Shown: positions 34,142-42,593, numbered from the stretch's first letter. The stretch is 64,000 nucleotides of DNA from Brachybacterium sacelli (GCF_017876545.1 NZ_JAGIOD010000002.1:1664702-1728701), one strand, 5' to 3'. Made by a program: numbers and translations. Notes: generated by a model not told the origin, from the letters alone.

Positions 34142-35407
34142 TCAGCCGATGAGGTTCTGCCGCACCTTGATCATGGTGGCGGAGGCCTCGCCTCCTTCAT
34201 GGGCCTCGATCAGGCACTGCCAGTCCCCGCCATGGACCCAGGTCAAGTGGGTCATGTGGCGGGAGGCCATCACGCACAGCCTGCCGAGGGCGAGGTGATG
34301 GTCGGAGACGGTCGAGGCAGATGCGAGGGGGTCCAGGGCGATCACGGCGTGCCACTGCCCTCCCTGCAGGCGATCCGCAGTCCCGACGGTGATCCCGGGG
34401 TAGTTGCCCATGGCGGAGAGGAACCCGGCGATGCCGTTGACGGCCATGTTGTCCCCGGCCACGACGCACACATCGCTCGGGGTCAGCGGGCGGCTCCCGT
34501 CGGCGGTGATGACCTCCTGCCCGACGTAGGCAGCTGCCAGGTGGGCGACCTCCGCGTACAGGTCCACCGGATCTGGGCGGTCGATCCGGATGCTCTCGAT
34601 CTCGTCGTGGCCGACGATGCGACGGTCCGGCCGGGAGGAGTCGAAGGGGAAGTCGTACAGCGGGGCGATCGCGTCGACAGTGCGCTGCCCGAGCCGGAAG
34701 GAGGTCGGTAGATGCGCGACCGTCGCGGACGGGTGATGGCGCAGCACGTCGGGGGCGCGGCCATGCGGCGGGTAGGGACTGTCGTCGAACACGGACGGGT
34801 CGGCGGTGATCACGGGGCCGATCTGGCCGGGGTCACCGACCATCAGCACCTGCTCGGAGCCCTTCGCCGCAGCCGTCAGCGATGCGAACGTGGACTGGTA
34901 GGCCTCGTCCACGATCAGCAAGTCGCAGGTGGTGGAGGTGCTCATGGCCGTCGATGCCATGGTGCGGACGACGATGTCCCCAGCCTGACCTTGGAACGCG
35001 CCGCTGCCGGGAGTGTGGATCGCCGAGCTCGAGGCCTTATCCACACCGTTCAGGGCCAGGACGACGGATGCCTGCTCGTGCACGTCGGCCAGCCGCTCAG
35101 CAACCGAAGTGGCCGCGGCGCGGGTCGGTGCGGCCACCGTGACGGTCAGGTCCGTGTTCGCGCCGAGCCACAGTGCAGCGTTGACCAGCAGGGTGGTCTT
35201 CCCGGAGCCCGGCGGGGAATCGATGATCGTCACCCGCCGCCCCGAGACCGTCTCGTACAGCGCCTGCGACAGCACCGACCCCGGCACCAGCGTCTGCCAC
35301 GCCGGGACCTGCCGGGCAGAGGTGACTTCCTCGGGTGACGGCTCGACCCGGGGTGCCTTCGACGTGTCGATCCCCAGGGTGTTCAGGTCCGCCGCGCTCA
35401 GGGCCAC
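34142..35407 (-). CDS. SF1 (RecD/UvrD-like) helicase
   Basis: A 421-residue ATPase with motif I IIDSPPGSGKTTLL, motif II LLIVDEAYQ, motif III VLMVGDPGQIGPV, motif IV region LPTSFRLGQRTVDAI, motif V VGTADRLQGGQWHAVI and motif VI-like LGRLCVMASRHMTH. It is a compact SF1 DNA helicase without accessory domains, likely for element replication or DNA processing. GTG 35407 follows ggaggaggagac at good distance. Its own bipartite promoter lies at 35444-35471. Close relatives on plasmids are often annotated simply as AAA ATPases. Confidence 0.85.
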   Translation of the reverse strand: MALSAADLNTLGIDTSKAPRVEPSPEEVTSARQVPAWQTLVPGSVLSQALYETVSGRRVTIIDSPPGSGKTTLLVNAALWLGANTDLTVTVAAPTRAAATSVAERLADVHEQASVVLALNGVDKASSSAIHTPGSGAFQGQAGDIVVRTMASTAMSTSTTCDLLIVDEAYQSTFASLTAAAKGSEQVLMVGDPGQIGPVITADPSVFDDSPYPPHGRAPDVLRHHPSATVAHLPTSFRLGQRTVDAIAPLYDFPFDSSRPDRRIVGHDEIESIRIDRPDPVDLYAEVAHLAAAYVGQEVITADGSRPLTPSDVCVVAGDNMAVNGIAGFLSAMGNYPGITVGTADRLQGGQWHAVIALDPLASASTVSDHHLALGRLCVMASRHMTHLTWVHGGDWQCLIEAHEGGEASATMIKVRQNLIG

Positions 35408-35443
35408 GTCTCCTCCTCCATCCGGTGCTGCGTGCCCTCACCA

Positions 35444-35471
35444 AGTGGGCGAATCGGAGCGCTTGCAGGAC
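35444..35471 (-). promoter_or_regulatory. Bipartite element GTCCT-N15-CGCCCACT (leftward)
   Basis: GTCCT at 35471-35467, CGCCCACT at 35451-35444, 36 bases before the GTG start of the helicase. Confidence 0.7.
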
Positions 35472-35542
35472 GCCCGGGCAGGCATGCCGGCCACGGACAC
35501 CGACGGCATCGCGGCTCCTGCGCCGCCTGCATCCCATCCTGC

Positions 35543-36859
35543 TCAGGCGGGAACCTCCGCCACCGACACTGACGGCATCCAGTCCGGCGTCGTGTCCGTG
35601 CCATCCGAGGTGATCAGGGCGATCGTCGGGAACGTCGTTGCCGTCTCCGGCCAGTTCGTGCCGCCGTCGGTCGCGACGATCACCAACTCGGGCTCCTTCT
35701 CGAACGCCTCCGGGATCGCGGCCAACCCCAGACGCATGTCCGTCCCGCCACCGCCGGAGGCCGAGCGCAGCACGTCCTTCTCGGACAGGGCGCGCGCCCG
35801 GTAGACCGCCGCGTCCACGTCCATGACGAACACGCGGTCGTCGTGCACGCTGCAACGCTGGGCGATCTCGCGGACCTCGCGACCGACCTCGCCGAGTTCC
35901 TGATCGCTCACCGACCCGGACGTGTCGCGGATGACCACGATGGTGGGATCAGGGCGGAACGTGCCCGGCAGGATGATCTTGCGGCCCTTGGACCCATCGG
36001 GCATCCGCACCCGAACGCTCTGGCGGCGCGAAGCACGTGAGAACGTCTTGAACGTCCCACGCGGCTTCCGGCGCACTGCACGACGCAGGTACCCGCCGAT
36101 GACCGTCTGCCACGGGATCACGCTCGGCGCGGTCACTTCGACCGCCCAGCGGCCCAGCCGACCGGCAGCGGCTCCCTTGTCCTTGAGGATCGCCTCGGCG
36201 ACGTTCTGCACGGCGGCGACGACCTCGAAGTCCTCCGCCGGGGGAGCCAGCAGATCCAGGTTCTCCCAAGTGCGCGTGAGGAATGCCAGCGAGGCACGGT
36301 CAGCCAGGTCGGTCCCGAGCGTCACGGCCCCGTCGAACAGGTCCCCGGCCAGGTCGTCGAGAGAGAACACGTGCTCCATGTCGGAGGCGTGGGCGCGGCG
36401 GGCGAGAGCGTCGTAGAACTCGATGACGCTCAGCCCCCGGTCCATGTCGATCTTCTCCGCCGTGTTCGAGACGGTCGAGGGGAAGGCGAGGCCTGCGTCC
36501 TCGAGGTCGTCGTTCACGGCGGCATCGGCGGCCATACGCCACAGGTCGGGGGAGAGGGTGCTATCCGCCTCGAGCTTCGCCACCGACAGCGCGTGATGGT
36601 CGAACATGACGTGGTACATGAGGTGGACCAGGACCTGTGCGCTCTCGTCGTCGCTGTAGGCGCGGTCCATCGCATCCACGTCGAGGAACACCCGCAGGCG
36701 GGGATCGACGGCGCCGAGGGTCTCGAGGCCCGGCACGTTCACATACCGGGAGGCGTACAGCAGCGCAGCGATGTAGGGGGCGCGCTTCTCGGCGATCGCA
36801 CGCCACACCGACAGACGGTCCTCCTGGTCGGCGGTGAGCTTCCGAGCGTGATCGGACAT
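35543..36859 (-). CDS. VWA-domain protein with metallopeptidase-like N-terminus
   Basis: A 438-residue protein. The N-terminal 260 residues resemble the putative metallopeptidase domain of VWA-like proteins, but the segment LVHLMYHVMFDHHALS lacks a clear HExxH. The C-terminal domain is von Willebrand A with MIDAS elements DTSGSVS, GGGTDMRLG and ATDGGTNWP. Such proteins pair with MoxR AAA+ ATPases, and one is encoded nearby at 37612-38721, with a RelE-type module between them on the opposite strand. The pair usually acts as a chaperone-like remodelling machine. ATG 36859 follows aggaggaggacgcc. Confidence 0.8.
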   Translation of the reverse strand: MSDHARKLTADQEDRLSVWRAIAEKRAPYIAALLYASRYVNVPGLETLGAVDPRLRVFLDVDAMDRAYSDDESAQVLVHLMYHVMFDHHALSVAKLEADSTLSPDLWRMAADAAVNDDLEDAGLAFPSTVSNTAEKIDMDRGLSVIEFYDALARRAHASDMEHVFSLDDLAGDLFDGAVTLGTDLADRASLAFLTRTWENLDLLAPPAEDFEVVAAVQNVAEAILKDKGAAAGRLGRWAVEVTAPSVIPWQTVIGGYLRRAVRRKPRGTFKTFSRASRRQSVRVRMPDGSKGRKIILPGTFRPDPTIVVIRDTSGSVSDQELGEVGREVREIAQRCSVHDDRVFVMDVDAAVYRARALSEKDVLRSASGGGGTDMRLGLAAIPEAFEKEPELVIVATDGGTNWPETATTFPTIALITSDGTDTTPDWMPSVSVAEVPA

Positions 36860-36889
36860 GGCGTCCTCCTCCTGGTGGGGTACCTGGGA

Positions 36890-36917
36890 AGTGGGCGAAC
36901 AACAGGCCCGAGAGGAC
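36890..36917 (-). promoter_or_regulatory. Bipartite element GTCCT-N15-CGCCCACT (leftward)
   Basis: GTCCT at 36917-36913, CGCCCACT at 36897-36890, 30 bases before ATG 36859 of the VWA gene. Confidence 0.7.
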
Positions 36918-37015
36918 AGGGGGCCCCGGGGCGCGCTGTACTACCGGCGGCACTACAGCACTGCCGACGCGTCGTGATCCTGGCTGACTGTCACCTCTGC
37001 GCGTAGGCTGGTTCC

Positions 37016-37255
37016 ATGACGTCGAGGCTGGAGAACTACATCGCCGAGGGCAGGACCCTCGATGCCGATGAGCGCGAAATCGCCGCGCTCTTCCTTCAGC
37101 AGGTCGACGAGGATCGCCAGGCCGAGGTCGACGCCGCATGGGACGAGACCATCACGCGCCGACTCGATGAGCTGATGAGCGGGAAGGTCGAGCCGGTCAG
37201 CGGCCGTGCGACCCGAGCGAAGGCGCGCGAACTCCTCGCTCAGCGCCGCAAGTGA
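37016..37255 (+). CDS. RelB-like addiction-module antitoxin
   Basis: A 79-residue acidic protein. EVDAAWDETITRRLDELMSG, then GRATRAKARELL, is the conserved pattern of the putative addiction-module component family that partners RelE/ParE toxins. ATG 37016 follows a plausible -10 (TAGGCT near 37005), so it may be leaderless or nearly so. It overlaps the toxin gene by GTGA. The module runs rightward between two leftward backbone genes and lacks the CGCCCACT element, which marks it as an insertion or cargo. Confidence 0.85.
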   Translation: MTSRLENYIAEGRTLDADEREIAALFLQQVDEDRQAEVDAAWDETITRRLDELMSGKVEPVSGRATRAKARELLAQRRK

Positions 37256-37572
37256 TCCTCGACTGGTTCGAACACCCCGAAGCGAGCTCCGAGTACCTCG
37301 ATGCTGTCGTCAAGTACGCAGATATCGACGACGGCAGGCTCGGTGACGAGTTCGCCGACGTGGCGGATGCCGCCTCTAACCTGATCCTTCAGTGGCCGGA
37401 TTCGCCGCCCCCGTACATGGGGCGTCAACATGATCCCGTAGTGCGGAGCTGGCACCTCGGAAAGTTCCCTTACCGCCTCATCTACGTTGTCCGCGCCGGC
37501 GAGATTTTCGTGCTTGCCTACGCTCACGAGTCCCGGGAGCCCGGATACTGGACGGACCGTCTCAACGGCTGA
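37252..37572 (+). CDS. RelE/ParE-family toxin
   Basis: A 106-residue toxin: DWFEHPEASSEYLDAVVKYA at the start, then LGDEFADVADAASNLI, VVRSWHLGKFPYRLIYVV and LAYAHESREPGYWTDR, the classic ParE/RelE progression ending in H-x-x-R-x-P-x-Y-W. It probably cleaves mRNA or poisons gyrase. GTG 37252 overlaps the antitoxin stop. A complete module that could stabilise the element. Confidence 0.88.
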   Translation: MILDWFEHPEASSEYLDAVVKYADIDDGRLGDEFADVADAASNLILQWPDSPPPYMGRQHDPVVRSWHLGKFPYRLIYVVRAGEIFVLAYAHESREPGYWTDRLNG

Positions 37573-37611
37573 TATTTCCACAGTTGAGCTTCCCGGCGTG
37601 GATCCCGGAGC

Positions 37612-38721
37612 TCATCGCCACGCGCCGATGCTCCGCAGCATCGGACCGAACGTCTCCTCCGCCGACGCAGGGATCTTCGCACCCTCCGGTGCGCGGGAGA
37701 GCAGCAGCCGGGCCGAGCGCAGGCACACGTCCTTCCGCCCGGTGACCTCTGCGCAATGCATCAGGACGGCGAGGGCGTCGCGCCACACGTCCAGTGACCC
37801 CTGCTCGACAGCGAACGTCGAGACCGCGCCGAGCACCGTGAGGGTTTTACTGGGGTGGTGGTCGCTCCAGTCCTCGACGGTCGGGTCGTTCAGGACGGTG
37901 CGGAGGTCGAAGTCCGCCGCCTCGATCCGCCACCGCATGAACGCCTCCGCCGCCGCACGACCCACCAAGCCCCGCAGCGCGGTGGTCTGCACGTCCGTGG
38001 CGTCCTCGTCGATACGGGACAGGACCCGGATCGTGTTGTCCCACGAACGCGGCGACGGCCACGCCCCACCCACGCGTGCCGGGTCCGTCGGCTGGTCGTG
38101 GATGTAGGGACGGTGGGCGTCGAGGAAGGCGAGCACCAGCGACTTCTCCCGTGCCATCCGGTCCGTTCGGGCATCGCCGTCATCGATGATCCGCTCGGTC
38201 GCCGTCGGCCAACCGGAGGTCATGCCGTCCAACCACGCCTGCCGGTCCAACTCCCAGTCCAGGTGAAGCAGACGGTTGGCAATCTGGCTGGGCAGGTCGC
38301 TCGAGGTCGCGTACCGCTCGGGCGGGTTACCGTCCAGCACGATCGCGACCGATTCGGGCAGGTAGGTGTTCTCTCCGACCTGACGCTCCTGCAGCACGTT
38401 CATGCACGCCTGCTGGACATCGACCTCGCCCATATTGAACTCGCTGAGCAGCAGCAGCCCCTTGTCGGCCTCGACCAGGCGATGCCCCCAGCCGGGGACG
38501 GCGAACTCGGTCGTGGTGATCGTGCCCTCACGGACGGTGGGGATCCCGCCGATGTCGGACTTCTCCTTGTGGGCGAGGACGACCGATTCGAGGTGGCGCT
38601 TCGCGGCGGTGGCGTAGTCGCGGATGAAGGCGCTCTTGCCGATGCCGGAGTCGCCCTTGAGGAACACGGGGACGTTCGCCGCGATGCTCGCGCGGAAGAC
38701 TGCTTCTTGAGTGCTGACCAT
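37612..38721 (-). CDS. MoxR-type AAA+ ATPase
   Basis: A 369-residue AAA+ protein: Walker A LKGDSGIGKSAF, Walker B LLLLSEFNMGEVDVQQ with Glu and Asn at the MoxR positions, sensor 1 IVLDGNPPER and arginine-finger region SQIANRLLHL. It is expected to load or remodel the VWA protein at 35543-36859. ATG 38721 lies exactly 8 bases after a CGCCCACT box. The longer frame to 39057 overlaps the upstream gene and is rejected. A separate promoter just 9 bases after the previous stop suggests regulated dosage. Confidence 0.82.
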   Translation of the reverse strand: MVSTQEAVFRASIAANVPVFLKGDSGIGKSAFIRDYATAAKRHLESVVLAHKEKSDIGGIPTVREGTITTTEFAVPGWGHRLVEADKGLLLLSEFNMGEVDVQQACMNVLQERQVGENTYLPESVAIVLDGNPPERYATSSDLPSQIANRLLHLDWELDRQAWLDGMTSGWPTATERIIDDGDARTDRMAREKSLVLAFLDAHRPYIHDQPTDPARVGGAWPSPRSWDNTIRVLSRIDEDATDVQTTALRGLVGRAAAEAFMRWRIEAADFDLRTVLNDPTVEDWSDHHPSKTLTVLGAVSTFAVEQGSLDVWRDALAVLMHCAEVTGRKDVCLRSARLLLSRAPEGAKIPASAEETFGPMLRSIGAWR

Positions 38722-38729
38722 GACCTCGA

Positions 38730-38757
38730 AGTGGGCGAGGCTCCCAGTCCACGGGAC
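38730..38757 (-). promoter_or_regulatory. Bipartite element GTCCC-N15-CGCCCACT (leftward)
   Basis: GTCCC at 38757-38753, CGCCCACT at 38737-38730, ATG after 8 bases at 38721. It sits in the 38-base gap after the upstream gene. Confidence 0.72.
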
Positions 38758-38759
38758 GA

Positions 38760-39878
38760 TCAGGCAGGTGCGGTGGCCATCCCTGCCAGTGCCAGTTCGG
38801 CGGGCACGATCCGCTGCACCGGGTCGACCGGCGGCACCCCTCCGTCCCAGGGCGAGGGCTCCTTGCGGGAGAAGCGCGGCGAGGCCCCGAACGGTCCCTC
38901 CACCAGGAAGATCTCTCGCCCGTATGCGGAGCGGAACGACCAGATGCCCTTGGCGTCCGGGGTGACCTCCAGGACGAACTGTCCGTGGTGGTACCCGAAC
39001 CCGGCGACCTTGCCGCCGCGCAGGTCGGAGTCCGGGCTGCTGGGGTCGACCACCCACACGGTGGACGAGTTCCGGAACGGGATTGACCCACCGGGGATGA
39101 TCAGGCGCTCAGTAGTGGTCTCGTGGCTGGGCCGCTCGGGGATCGCTGCGATCGTCCGGCGGGAGGCGAGGCTGTAGGGACGCAGGGTCTCGTCCACGGC
39201 GCACAGGGTCTTCCACTGGTCGCCGAGCGCTTCCATCGCCACGAACGCCTGGGCGTCGTTGAGCGATCCGGGGAGGGTGCGGGCGCGGGTGATGCGGTCG
39301 GAGGCGGCGGTGATGCGGGTGCAGAGGCTGCCGTGTGTGCTCGAGCCCCGGATCGACAGCCGGTACAGGTCGCTCAGCCCGGTGCTCGAGTGAGGGTCGG
39401 CGACGCCGAGGGCGCGAGCCCATGTGGTGAGGTCGTCGGTGTCTTCGAACGGTGCCCAGTAGCGGGCGGTGAGGGCCCGGGTGATGATGGTGAGCGAGGA
39501 GAACCACGGGGTCACCAGGGCGACGTCGAGGACGCGCCGCGCGGCGAGGACGGCGTTGCGCTGGTCGATGGTTGTGAAGCGGGCCTTGGAGAACGCCCGT
39601 ACCAGCAGGCGCAGGTCTCGGTGGGTTGGCATGACGATCTCGCGACGCGATTCGGACTCGTTGTCCGTGTTCAGCAGCACTGCCGCGATCTCGTGACCCT
39701 TTAGCGGCCCGTCGGAGGTGCGGACCCGGCCCTTGTCGACCCAGACGAACAGCTTCTCGCGCACGTGCAGGCTGGGCAGCGTCTCGGACATCCGCCGTAT
39801 CGGCCGACCGGTCCGGGCGGCCTCCTGGCGGCGCTGCGCGGCGTACTCGGCGGCCTTCATCGTGCCGGTGGTATTCAC
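38760..39878 (-). CDS. Hypothetical protein upstream of MoxR gene
   Basis: A 372-residue soluble protein with no recognised domain. It has an Arg-rich N-terminus, a helical middle (HRDLRLLVRAFSKARFTTID) and a beta-rich C-terminus (GKVAGFGYHHGQFVLEVTP). GTG 39878 overlaps the stop of the small membrane protein gene by GTGA, which fixes the start. The earlier frame to 39923 would overlap that gene. Position next to the MoxR and VWA genes suggests it could be a client or partner, an inference from context only. Confidence 0.72.
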   Translation of the reverse strand: MNTTGTMKAAEYAAQRRQEAARTGRPIRRMSETLPSLHVREKLFVWVDKGRVRTSDGPLKGHEIAAVLLNTDNESESRREIVMPTHRDLRLLVRAFSKARFTTIDQRNAVLAARRVLDVALVTPWFSSLTIITRALTARYWAPFEDTDDLTTWARALGVADPHSSTGLSDLYRLSIRGSSTHGSLCTRITAASDRITRARTLPGSLNDAQAFVAMEALGDQWKTLCAVDETLRPYSLASRRTIAAIPERPSHETTTERLIIPGGSIPFRNSSTVWVVDPSSPDSDLRGGKVAGFGYHHGQFVLEVTPDAKGIWSFRSAYGREIFLVEGPFGASPRFSRKEPSPWDGGVPPVDPVQRIVPAELALAGMATAPA

Positions 39879-40102
39879 GCCGACTCCTCCGGGTCGACCA
39901 GCCACCCATCCGGGGTCAAGCAAGCACCGAGGATCGTGACGAGCACGCCGCCGAGCGCGAGGAGCAACGAGGGCAGGCCGCTGTCCCAGAGGAACGCCAC
40001 GGCAGCGCAGAGCGCTCCGAGCATCGCGGCCACCTGCGCCGGGCGTCGACCCCGGTGGGTGGGGGAGTTTTCTGGTGCGGTGGTCGAGTCCTCTGCGTCC
40101 AT
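39875..40102 (-). CDS. Small membrane protein (75 aa), leaderless
   Basis: 75 residues with two hydrophobic segments (about 26-42 and 45-62) after a polar N-terminus (MDAEDSTTAPENSPTHRG). ATG 40102 lies exactly 8 bases after a CGCCCACT box with no ribosome site, which both identifies this short gene and supports leaderless initiation. Its stop overlaps the next gene's GTG. The longer frame in the same phase upstream is a shadow. Function unknown. Confidence 0.7.
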   Translation of the reverse strand: MDAEDSTTAPENSPTHRGRRPAQVAAMLGALCAAVAFLWDSGLPSLLLALGGVLVTILGACLTPDGWLVDPEESA

Positions 40103-40110
40103 GCCCTGCC

Positions 40111-40138
40111 AGTGGGCGCGCGGGTTCCCTGGTGGGAC
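40111..40138 (-). promoter_or_regulatory. Bipartite element GTCCC-N15-CGCCCACT (leftward)
   Basis: GTCCC at 40138-40134, CGCCCACT at 40118-40111, ATG after 8 bases at 40102. The GTCCC reaches the stop codon region of the next gene to the right. Confidence 0.72.
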
Positions 40139-40140
40139 GG

Positions 40141-41010
40141 TCAGGAGACGATCACCTTGCAGGCATGGTCGGTGGCGGAGCCGTAGTAGCGGCCGCAATC
40201 CTCGCACTGCAGGGCGACGTCGATGCTGGTGTTCCCGGCCCGGCGCACGTAGGTGTTGTAGGCCTTCCCGACCGACGACGAAGACGCCACCCGCCCCCAC
40301 GTGTCCGGATCCATGTCGTACACGTACGCGCCGGTGGGGTTCGCCTTCGACGGCTGCATGACGATGGTGGCCTGCTGCGCCTCGGAGTTGTAGCCCATCT
40401 CCTTGATCCACGTCGAGGCGGCGCGACGAGTGTCCACGCCGTTCCCCGCGGCGCGGTGACGGTAGGTGGCTACGAGCTGGGCGGTGTGCTCCCGCGTCAG
40501 GGTCGGACGGCGGGACTCGAGCGTCGCCCGGACCGACTCGGAGACCTGGGCCTTCCGCTCAGGATCGAAGCCCGCAGGCATGCTCACCTCGAAGGAGCGA
40601 CACCGCTTCGAGATCCGCACCGCGCTCATCATCGAGTCACCCTCCGGGCCGGTGTACTCGATCGGCATCTCGAAGGGACGCGACTCATCGCCGGTGTGCT
40701 CGGCGACCTGGCCGGCGAACCGCCGCACCGAGGCGTGCGACGGCATCGTGATCGCGTAGTCGTCGCCGGTGTAGGTGCGCCGCTGGGGACGCCCGTCCTC
40801 CCTGCCCATCGTCGGCACCGTGCCGGAGGCATCGGTGAGCTGCGCGGCGCGATCCCACCACTGCGTCGCCGACTGCTCGCCGCCATCAGTCGCCGCGAAC
40901 CGGGACTGGGGGACCGCCACCTCGGCCTCCCCGCGGGTCAGAGTGCCGAACTGGCCCCTGTTGCCCCGCTCACCGGTATCGCGCTTGCGGATCTTCCTGT
41001 CCGTGCTCAT
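40141..41010 (-). CDS. Tagged hypothetical protein (DTGERGNRGQFG)
   Basis: A 289-residue protein with the tag IRKRDTGERGNRGQFGTLTR, then GEAEVAVP, at residues 7-34. The body has a beta-rich centre (DYAITMPSHASVRRFAGQVA, MSAVRISKRCRSFEVSMPAG) and a C-terminal part with CEDCGRYYG and a lone HAC, a possible zinc site. No known family. ATG 41010 follows aggaggaggcgac. The recurrent octamer lies 36 bases upstream at 41047-41054. Confidence 0.75.
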   Translation of the reverse strand: MSTDRKIRKRDTGERGNRGQFGTLTRGEAEVAVPQSRFAATDGGEQSATQWWDRAAQLTDASGTVPTMGREDGRPQRRTYTGDDYAITMPSHASVRRFAGQVAEHTGDESRPFEMPIEYTGPEGDSMMSAVRISKRCRSFEVSMPAGFDPERKAQVSESVRATLESRRPTLTREHTAQLVATYRHRAAGNGVDTRRAASTWIKEMGYNSEAQQATIVMQPSKANPTGAYVYDMDPDTWGRVASSSSVGKAYNTYVRRAGNTSIDVALQCEDCGRYYGSATDHACKVIVS

Positions 41011-41034
41011 GTCGCCTCCTCCTGATTGGTGTGC

Positions 41035-41651
41035 TCACCAGGCAGAAGTGGGCGGGGCCAACCCCGAGGCGCTCTCGAGCTCGTCGACCGCCACCTGCAT
41101 CTCGAAGGAGAACTCGCGAGCACTGGCCCGGACGGACTCGTCGAAACGCAGCTGAGCGAGCCGGCGGACCGCGGACAATGCCGAGGCGTAGTACTCGTCC
41201 CGTGCCGCGAGGATCCAGAGGGCGGATCGCTCCTCGGGCCGAATCAAGCCGGGGGAGTCCAGGAGGGTCCGACGCAGCGCCTCCATCGCGGGAACGCCGC
41301 TGAGATCGTCCGCGAACAAGCATCGGAGTCCCGGGTCCGGCACATCGAGCAGGGCGGCAGCAGGATCGACGGGATAGCTCGGCGCCAGCTGCAGGCGCGG
41401 ACGGATGATCCCGAACAGCAGCTGGCGGAAGCGTCGCGTGGGGATCGAGCGGCCGAATATGCCTGCCGTTCAGCGATCAGACGGGACCGGAACTCTCGCG
41501 CCCCATCACCCGGCGGCACCGGCACGAGCAGGTCGGGCCCGCGCCGGCAAATCCGCACGCAGCAGTCACCATTGGCAGCCTTCTCGATCCGATACGGGGG
41601 AGAATTCGAGGAGAGGAGAACGACGATTGTGTCGCCGCGTGCGCTGGTCAT
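41035..41651 (-). pseudogene. Frameshifted hypothetical gene
   Basis: The first part runs from ATG 41651 (MTSARGDTIVVLLSSN onward) to about residue 62 (RSRLIAERQ). The second part, in another frame from about 41470, begins IFGRSIPTRRFRQLLFG and continues to the stop at 41035. A single-base change near 41465-41475 would join them into about 205 residues with even composition throughout. Either the gene is broken, or this is a sequencing error or a programmed shift. A near-consensus box, CGCCTACT at 41669-41662, precedes the start. No family recognised. Confidence 0.6.
41047..41054 (-). promoter_or_regulatory. CGCCCACT box without GTCC partner (leftward)
   Basis: Octamer on the minus strand inside the last codons of the upstream gene, 36 bases before ATG 41010. 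No GTCCY at the usual position. Confidence 0.5.
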
Positions 41652-41728
41652 GCCATCTCGAAGTAGGCGGGACCCACAACGTTGTCAAGACTCGGATGGC
41701 GCCTGCGTCGACTTAAGGAACATTCTTT

Positions 41729-42499
41729 CTATCTTGCCGACCAGAACTTGTCGAGGCTGACGTTCAACTTTCTTGCCACTCGGTGGAGATCACTCCGACG
41801 CTGTCGATCGCGAGACATATAGTTTACAATTCGCGCACACTTGAGCATCATAAGCGGAAGTACGCGTGTAGTGATGCCGCTTCGAAAGTCAGTCTCGGCG
41901 TGCGCGTGATAGGCCACCTTATTGTCGCCGATGTCGTCCAGATATGCATCAACCAGATCGATTCCCGGGTGCACGACTGAAGAGTACATGCGGTAAAACA
42001 CATATAAGTCGATCAGACCGAGAGAGTTTGCCATCGATTCGAGGCTACGGGCCTGGTGGCCAGAGCTGGTTTCGAGGTCTGTCCACGTCTCGAGCGTGAT
42101 GTTCTCCCTGTCTATCGGGATCAGAGAGCTCTGATTCAGCGTCTTCAGCATGTTGCGGCGCTGGTGCTCGCTCCTATTCAAAGCGGCTGCTGCGGCGTCG
42201 TCATAACGATCGACCCAGATGACCCAGAGGGTTGTTTCGAGCGCGGAGCGAGCAACCGGCATCAGCGTGATTGGGAGATCGTCCGGGAGGTATGGTCGGA
42301 TCACGGAAGCCTGCTCGAAAAGATGTGTCGTGAGAGTGACGAGCATGTGTGCCTGGGGCTCCGACTTCAGGAACTCGGGGCGGGGATTCAGGATTACCGT
42401 ACCGGCATCGACCCAGGACTGCCAGATGCTGGTGAGCTCATCCATGGCCTGAAGCACATCTTCATTACTGACGTCAGCAGGTTGTCCACGGGAGATCAT
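41729..42499 (-). CDS. Hypothetical helical protein (DUF5677-like)
   Basis: A 256-residue, mostly helical protein with ARSALETTLWVIWVDRYDDA, then SSVVHPGIDLVDAY. This pattern of a hydrophobic helix, a conserved HP and a late helix recalls the DUF5677 family, whose role is unknown. The gene has distinctly lower GC and different codon use than its neighbours, lacks the CGCCCACT element and is probably acquired cargo. The ATG at 42499 has only a weak upstream site. A defence role is possible but not supported by a motif. Confidence 0.65.
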   Translation of the reverse strand: MISRGQPADVSNEDVLQAMDELTSIWQSWVDAGTVILNPRPEFLKSEPQAHMLVTLTTHLFEQASVIRPYLPDDLPITLMPVARSALETTLWVIWVDRYDDAAAAALNRSEHQRRNMLKTLNQSSLIPIDRENITLETWTDLETSSGHQARSLESMANSLGLIDLYVFYRMYSSVVHPGIDLVDAYLDDIGDNKVAYHAHAETDFRSGITTRVLPLMMLKCARIVNYMSRDRQRRSDLHRVARKLNVSLDKFWSAR

Positions 42500-42593
42500 G
42501 GCAAGACCCTAACCCGGAAGGGGTCGCTCTTTACGCTGTTCTGAGATCGTCGACCGCGGCGGCACTTGCCCCGGTCCGAGAACCCGTGGCCCT

